Of a stretch of DNA of 34,026 bases, positions 13,101-34,026 are shown piece by piece (the first letter of the stretch is position 1; every line of letters begins with the position of its first letter). The notes beneath the pieces are model-generated. The model did no database searches. It was not told the DNA's origin and worked only from the letters and a program-made list of their open reading frames with translations. The stretch is from the NCBI RefSeq assembly GCF_000485595.1, contig NW_014577146.1, forward strand, positions 167,218 to 201,243, read 5' to 3'. This DNA is from Priapulus caudatus (lineage: Eukaryota > Priapulida > Priapulimorpha > Priapulimorphida > Priapulidae). Made by a program: the position numbers and the translations under genes.

Positions 13101-15558
13101 ACGATTACTCTGATGTCCACAGAACAGTTCGATTGGAATCGGTTCACGGCCAGATACAACACAAGGTTGTGTCGAACTGGTTCTCCACTGGATAAACACT
13201 TCGCTACCAGATAATCACATATTATATCTATCAGCTGTATTTTGTTTTCGTTGACAGTGAGCACAACCTTTTGGGGTGGCAAGGGCTCGATAGATTTAGA
13301 TGATGCGACAGGTTGCATGCTTGCAGCCTTAGCTCCACTGCCACGCTCTTGATTGAATAGTCGTAGTAATCTGTCAAAAGTTGGTAAACATCTGAGTGAG
13401 CAGCTTTTCTCATGACATATCCAGAGAAATTGTCTACATAATCTTTGGCTGTTACCTTTCTCTGGCCAATGCACAGACTACAGAAGTGCACACCCGTCAA
13501 TAAACTGTTGCATCCACCTTGTCAACCACGCGAGACGAGATACCGCGCTTTTTCTTTAGATCCGACTTAGTTGTTTGCTATCCTCATTTCGGCATTATCT
13601 TTTGAACATGGAAGTAGGTATTGGAGCAAGCTCATGCTCAGTACATGAGACAGCGTCATGTTCCGGGTCTGCCTGCAACCCTAGCCACTCTGAGTAGATT
13701 AGGCTTCACATCATACACATTGTTTCCCCAGCGCACAGAATTTTTAGCTATGTCCATTGTCACAACTCTTTTGGTATAGGAGTATTAAAACCTGTTGGCC
13801 ACTTTTTCTTCAAATAACACCATCTGGGCTGTGCCTATTTCTACTGACTTGTCTACATTGACAGACGATGCTGACATATCTGCCAGTAACTATTTCACAT
13901 TTCATCTGGGTGGTCAGTCGATCAAGGGCGGATCAGTGGAAACCTCCAGCTTGTTGCGGATGTTCCCCCCCTGTGTGATGACCCTCTACCTTTGTCCGTC
14001 TTTGTGTGATTGTTGCACATCATTTGCAACGTGCAACAAACGTGCATGCTGAAAAGCGCCAATGTTTCACGGCCCGATTGCTTCAATGTAATTGCTTATT
14101 ATGCCCTTTAGGTCCTTTCCTTACCTCATGAATGTGGTCTCTTATACATATCAGACAAATGCCAGTCCAAAGCCTGGCTTGTGGCGCATCACATGTTCAT
14201 CCCTTAACGAATTTCTCCAGGATTTCATTAGGAAGTCTTTCCATAGCTCGAAGATAATAGAGTCATATGATATCAAGCGTAGTTATGATGTCCAGCTGCG
14301 AAGAATAAGGCATCATTTCTTGAACAACCCACCGATGCAGGGCCATCGCCCTTGCGGCTGCTGCCCGTACAAACACTATCATCAAAAGAACTGGCTTGAT
14401 TTAAACAGTCCACCCACAGTCGTGTTGTCTTTGCTCTGCATCGGACAGCGCGCCTCTAGGAATAATCAGTGTCCTCATAGTTATCGAGGTTTTCAACAAC
14501 CTTACACAATACTTCTTCCATAACAAGACGAATTGCCCTGACATTCTGTGGGAACTTCTTCCCTGACAGCATGTTCTGCACTCACCAAAACTGACTTCAG
14601 GATATCATCGAGACCACTGTAATATATATCTTGTAAAGCAACAATATATGTATTTATCTTGTTAAGCACGCGAGTTTATGACCAAAACCTCAAATTCTGT
14701 AATGATCGCGTTAATTGTATATTATGCATATGAAAATGATCAAATCATGTTGGGATGACCTAAACAGAACCAGAAACGCTGAAAACTGCGAAGTAGACAC
14801 CAGAATTTTACTTCAGTCTTGTAAAGCAAGCGAGATAAGGCCAAAACCTCAAATTTCGGTAATGGCCGCGTTAATTTGCATATTATGCAAAATGCCCAAG
14901 GGTGCCACGCCGGCATCATCCAGATTCTTAATCTGCACCCGTCAAAGATACAAATTCCGCAAAAAAACTTTGTGGGGACGCAGAAACCACGTTCACCCCA
15001 AAAAGGGCTTTTCACAACTGGACTATCAGAACAAAAGAGGCAACACGACGCTCTACTGATTTTCATGCTACGATGTGTGTTTAGAGAAAATGTGCAATAT
15101 ATTGGAGTTTTCATGAATGCAAACCATAACATAATTTTGTATCAAAACAGCATTGTTTTGTAAATATAAAAATGAATGAACTCATATCCATTGAACCTGA
15201 ATTTCACAGGTCCAACCTACTTAATTGTTTAATACCCAACCAAGCAAAGTCATGTTTAATAGCAGTTATAATTATACCTGCTTTATGGCATCATTATTTA
15301 TCCCATAGGTCAGAGGAGCTATATATGAAGCAGTGCAATTGACATATAACTCCGTTTCATCTATACACAGTCTGCAGTAAGATACGTATCAGTAAAAAAA
15401 AAAAATTTCCAGGGCTCTTTTTGCTAACCCCCCCCCAAAATTTCGGGGGCTACTTTTTCATTTTCCAGGGCTCTTTTTCCACTTTCCAGGACGACTTTTT
15501 TCCAGGGCTGTTTCCTCAAATATACACACAAGCACAGTAGCTAATACACACTCGCGGG

Positions 15559-15589
<31 letters not shown>

Positions 15590-16140
15590 GTCACACACAC
15601 GCACGCACGCAGGCACACACATGCACGCGCGCAGGCCCACACGTAAGCACGCCCGCAGGCACACCATATGATGCTACAATTAAGCCTCTTTCGTAAAGCT
15701 GCAAGCATAGGCCCTACGCAAAGCACTCACAAAGCAACTATTAGTATTACACTGCCTAACGCTTAGTCTGCTATATTGTGAATAAATGACAAGATATATT
15801 ATGACTACTAGTACTAATAGTGTTTAATAAATTAATTACATACTATGCTAAGACTAAAGTAAACAATGACATTGCGAATATTACAATAGTTGACAACAAT
15901 ACAGTGAATAGGGGGCCTACTGTACATTCACATTGCCAACTAAAAAGTCAAAAGTGGCTGCGTTGTCACACACAAAAAACGATAAAGATATTGACAAACA
16001 CGACACTGACAAATCTACGCTGTTTATCTAACCTTTAGTGACATGGTGATTGTGCGGACGGGTATAACCAGCCTGCTATTGCTACATACAACATTAGAGA
16101 GCACTACACGACCGGTTAACACCGCGATGGGCGCAGCCAT
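4154..16140 (-). CDS. LAP3: cytosol (leucine) aminopeptidase, M17 family, 14 exons, complete
   Basis: M17 leucyl aminopeptidase, a hexameric di-metal peptidase that releases N-terminal leucine and other residues from peptides. Exons, 5' to 3' on the minus strand: 16140-16033, 9917-9808, 9244-9193, 9003-8898, 8317-8249, 8102-7997, 7417-7262, 6862-6707, 6480-6356, 5988-5797, 5530-5451, 5108-4959, 4702-4609, 4209-4154. Every junction is AG/GT with matching phase. They total 1560 nt, or 519 residues plus stop, which as I recall is the length of the human enzyme. The family residues fall in order: Lys282 and Asp287 in GKGITFDSGG, Lys294, Asp305 in MRADMGG, Asp364, Glu366 and Arg368 in the signature NTDAEGRL. 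The C-terminus is [17 protein letters not shown]. Exon 1 supplies an Arg-containing, acid-free leader of about 32 residues, then a second Met at position 33. No frame break or missing residue was seen. Confidence 0.96.
11426..15026. mobile_element. 3.6-kb DNA element with long terminal inverted repeats (copy A)
   Basis: The ends ATAGTCCAGCTGT (11426-11438) and ACAACTGGACTAT (15014-15026) are reverse complements except at one base. The inverted match continues inward for about 170 bases: the left CGTCCCCACAAAG and TTGGGCATTTTGCG blocks reappear inverted on the right near 14880-14985. Inside each terminus the sequence is tandemly repeated with a period near 160-166 bases (GCGGCCATTA at 11571 and 11737; AATGnnCGCGTTAAT at 14701 and 14861). 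Between the ends lies a decayed minus-strand reading frame. A TA or AT target duplication is possible but cannot be separated from the TIR. I cannot assign a superfamily. Confidence 0.8.
12162..14620 (-). pseudogene. decayed FEN/PIN-like nuclease + CXC-domain element protein (copy A)
   Basis: Read right to left in shifting frames, this region gives segments typical of a large multicopy protein family seen in invertebrate genomes. These are [31 protein letters not shown], a [10 protein letters not shown] motif, [25 protein letters not shown]-like sequence, [20 protein letters not shown], a [11 protein letters not shown] block, DDTDVF-like sequence, DVTR-type remnants of the [16 protein letters not shown] motif, and a C-terminal cysteine cluster. 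Acidic DTD followed by a GCD...GIGKGT helix-turn-helix-like motif recalls FEN/XPG-type PIN nucleases; this is inference from pattern, not a search. Many single-base indels and stops break the frame, so this copy cannot encode the whole protein. The N-terminal boundary is approximate. Confidence 0.65.
15395..15515. repeat. degenerate tandem repeat TTTCCAGGGCTCTTTTT with poly-A and poly-C runs
   Basis: TTTCCAGGGCTCTTTTT occurs near 15409 and again near 15463, followed by two shorter variants up to 15510. Runs of 13 A and 9 C lie beside or within it. It is probably the remnant of a small low-complexity repeat in LAP3 intron 1. Confidence 0.7.
15553..15660. repeat. (CA)n/(CACG)n microsatellite
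   Basis: Alternating CGCGCG, CA dinucleotides and GCAC tetranucleotide variants. Open frames reading CVCVC and RACVR on the opposite strand are artefacts of this repeat. Confidence 0.92.
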
Positions 16141-16549
16141 CACACAGAAATGACCACTGACAGCTCTGCATGGTATCACGTGATCGAAGCTGTAGATGGG
16201 TACCAAACGGCATACAAGATACAAGATACAAAAAGTGTGTGCGTTCTCGGCTAATCTATTTATATGTTCTCAACGCACCAGTCTACTACGTCTAGCAAAT
16301 TTCACACGTGAATTATACCGTCACAAAAAAAAGGAATTATAACTTCCCCTAGCATTCCCATTTCCCACTCGCTCTCTGAGAATCAGTGCCTTGTGAAATA
16401 CAAGAGAGGGACCCCAAGATACAAGATACAAGATAAGAGCTTGATAGATATAGAGCTACGTTTCTCTATGCATTTCTCTGAACTAGTATACCGTCGAAAT
16501 ATTATATATCTGTGGTGTCTCGAATTATAGGCTACCTTCAATCACAAAC
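16141..16549. promoter_or_regulatory. shared bidirectional promoter region of LAP3 and MCCC2
   Basis: Only 409 bases separate the LAP3 ATG (minus strand) from the MCCC2 ATG (plus strand). Two CACGTG E-boxes lie here: 16177-16182, in the palindrome ATCACGTGAT 37 bases from the LAP3 start, and 16305-16310. Two clusters of an AGATACA repeat occur at 16212-16230 and 16416-16436. No convincing TATA box at a standard distance from either start was seen. Promoter activity is inferred from the layout. Confidence 0.7.
16212..16436. repeat. paired clusters of AAGATAC repeats in the intergenic promoter
   Basis: ATACAAGATACAAGATACA (16212-16230) and AAGATACAAGATACAAGATA (from 16416) are two short tandem arrays of a 7-base unit, in the same orientation, near opposite ends of the shared intergenic region. 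Confidence 0.75.
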
Positions 16550-32690
<16,141 letters not shown>

Positions 32691-34026
32691 GTGCGTGGTT
32701 GCGTGCGTGCGTGTGCATGCAGTTTGCTACTTGTCGTACCTTGGCTGATTCTCTGTGTACATCTAACTTCAGCTGTATAATGCAGGTTGCCATATCTGAT
32801 CCTACTTTCTATTAGTCATTCCTGAACTGAATAATTTTGGTGGAAATCACTTCTCCATGCAAACTACTTGTGAAATTGTAGAATATCATGTTAAGTGCCG
32901 GCGGATTTGCAGTGAATCTATTTAAAACTCGTACTGTCAATAACTAGGGTAGGAACTTGAGGTTGAACTATAACCTGAGTCCTGAGTTATAGTTCCTTAT
33001 CAGTAATTTTGTCACAAAGTCACATGACCAGTGGGTCACAAATTTTGATGCGTAGACGCATATCAGCCTACATGATACAGCCAAGGCAATGAAAGATTGG
33101 TGAGGAATCGTCCAAGGTTTACCAAATAGCAGTTTGGCTCACAAATCCATTTCTCTACTCTCCTTAAAGTGATTACGTCACCGTAAATGGTAAAAAAAAA
33201 AAAATACTTATAATCACAAAATATAAGTAATTCTGTTCACTTTTTATGGTTAAATTGCTGCATTATACTTCCTATTTTTCTATATTGTTTGATGTGAACA
33301 TACACTCGTGACTCATATATAGCCCATAGCAAGCAATTAATGTCAGGAACATAATATCAAATCGTCCAGGTTTTTAGGATTTTTAACTAGTTGAGAAAGA
33401 ATGTTATCAGGTAAGAATTTGACGATACGTTTAATCCCTCCCGTTAGTTCTTACTTTTAATGTAAAAAAATGGCAACAAAAATTTTACAAATTTTACCAT
33501 AGAAAATTCGTGATGTAGTCAATTTAATGCAGTCGTCTTTGATAACTGCTAGCACTCGGTCTACACCCTTATATGCCTGCGGGGGGAAGCTATTAAAATA
33601 GTGAGTGTTGCATTTAATCGAGAGCTATATATATCCATTTCCAACAAACCTGTCTGTCTGCCACTTTTCAGCACAAATGCACAGGTTAGACCAGCAGCAT
33701 ATATATATTCTCTTCAGTATTAAAAATAATTTAATAGTATGGGTGCGGGGCAGATTTCATCAACACAATATAAGTTTATTTCTTTGATATCCATGTGGGT
33801 ATGTGCATTTCAGAATTAAATACTCTTAAAGTGATTGTGTCTGCACATGGTAGATTCTAGCAGCGTAGAGCCTGCTTAAAAATTGTTTACTCGGAGAGAG
33901 CCGTTTCCGTAGAGGCGAAGTGATGCTCGTCTGTCATTTATCTACATGAACGCACCACTTAGATTCGCAGTATGTTCTCAGTGACATTACAAATAATTTA
34001 ATAGGTTTACATTTTATGTTTGTGGG
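32691..34026 (+). other. start of MCCC2 intron 8, no exon found
   Basis: Begins with GTGCGT and a short GTGCGTGC run. No segment up to the window edge translates to the expected continuation of the carboxyltransferase domain in an AG/GT frame. The sequence is otherwise unremarkable and AT-rich. Confidence 0.7.

Larger units (their letters stand above)
9918..16032 (-). other. LAP3 intron 1 (6.1 kb)
   Basis: The intron separates the leader exon from the enzyme body. Stretch 9918-11425 shows nothing recognisable apart from AT-rich sequence. Stretch 11426-15026 is the long-TIR element described separately. Stretch 15027-15390 shows nothing. Stretch 15395-15515 is a degenerate tandem repeat, and 15553-15660 is a CA/CG-rich microsatellite. 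No further coding exon of LAP3 is needed, because exon 1 and exon 2 join in phase 0. Confidence 0.85.

Overview
The window looks like a metazoan nuclear chromosome, most likely from a marine invertebrate. It carries spliced genes with GT-AG introns, an AT-rich background, abundant DNA-transposon debris, microsatellites and a short interstitial run of the TTAGGG-type telomere repeat. The species cannot be named from the sequence. Some repeats resemble families I associate with molluscs, cnidarians and other marine invertebrates, but that is only an impression. One 10-N assembly gap lies at 19757-19766.

Layout. (1) 205-1387, + strand: the 3' terminal exon of a DUF229-family (alkaline-phosphatase-like) protein. 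(2) 2778-3826, + strand: a probable two-exon gene for an 88-residue secreted peptide, resembling a neuropeptide prohormone, with a TATA box and poly(A) signal. (3) 4154-16140, - strand: a complete 14-exon cytosol/leucine aminopeptidase gene (LAP3). The spliced model is 519 residues and all metal-binding and catalytic residues are present. (4) 16550-32690 and beyond, + strand: the first eight coding exons (319 codons) of the mitochondrial methylcrotonoyl-CoA carboxylase beta subunit (MCCC2); the rest lies past the right edge. LAP3 and MCCC2 are head to head with only 409 bp between start codons, so they probably share a bidirectional promoter containing two CACGTG boxes. Both proteins act in amino-acid catabolism (peptide breakdown releasing leucine; leucine degradation).

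Mobile DNA. Long introns of both genes are filled with nested elements. LAP3 intron 1 holds a 3.6-kb element with long terminal inverted repeats and internal ~160-bp repeats. It encloses a decayed reading frame that looks like a FEN/PIN-type nuclease core followed by a cysteine-rich CXC domain, rather than a recognised DDE transposase. A second, truncated copy sits in MCCC2 intron 1, abutting a hAT transposase C-terminus and lying inside another inverted-repeat element. MCCC2 intron 1 also carries a 361-bp-arm foldback with a smaller element inserted in it (an unfilled version of that site exists in intron 4), a perfect 200-bp palindrome with a (GTATA)n loop, and a 1-kb repeat with TAGCTC termini. 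Intron 4 carries a small MITE and a hAT-like element with further nested hairpins.

The most noteworthy items are the nuclease+CXC element, the candidate prohormone, the divergent LAP3/MCCC2 pair, and the palindromes.
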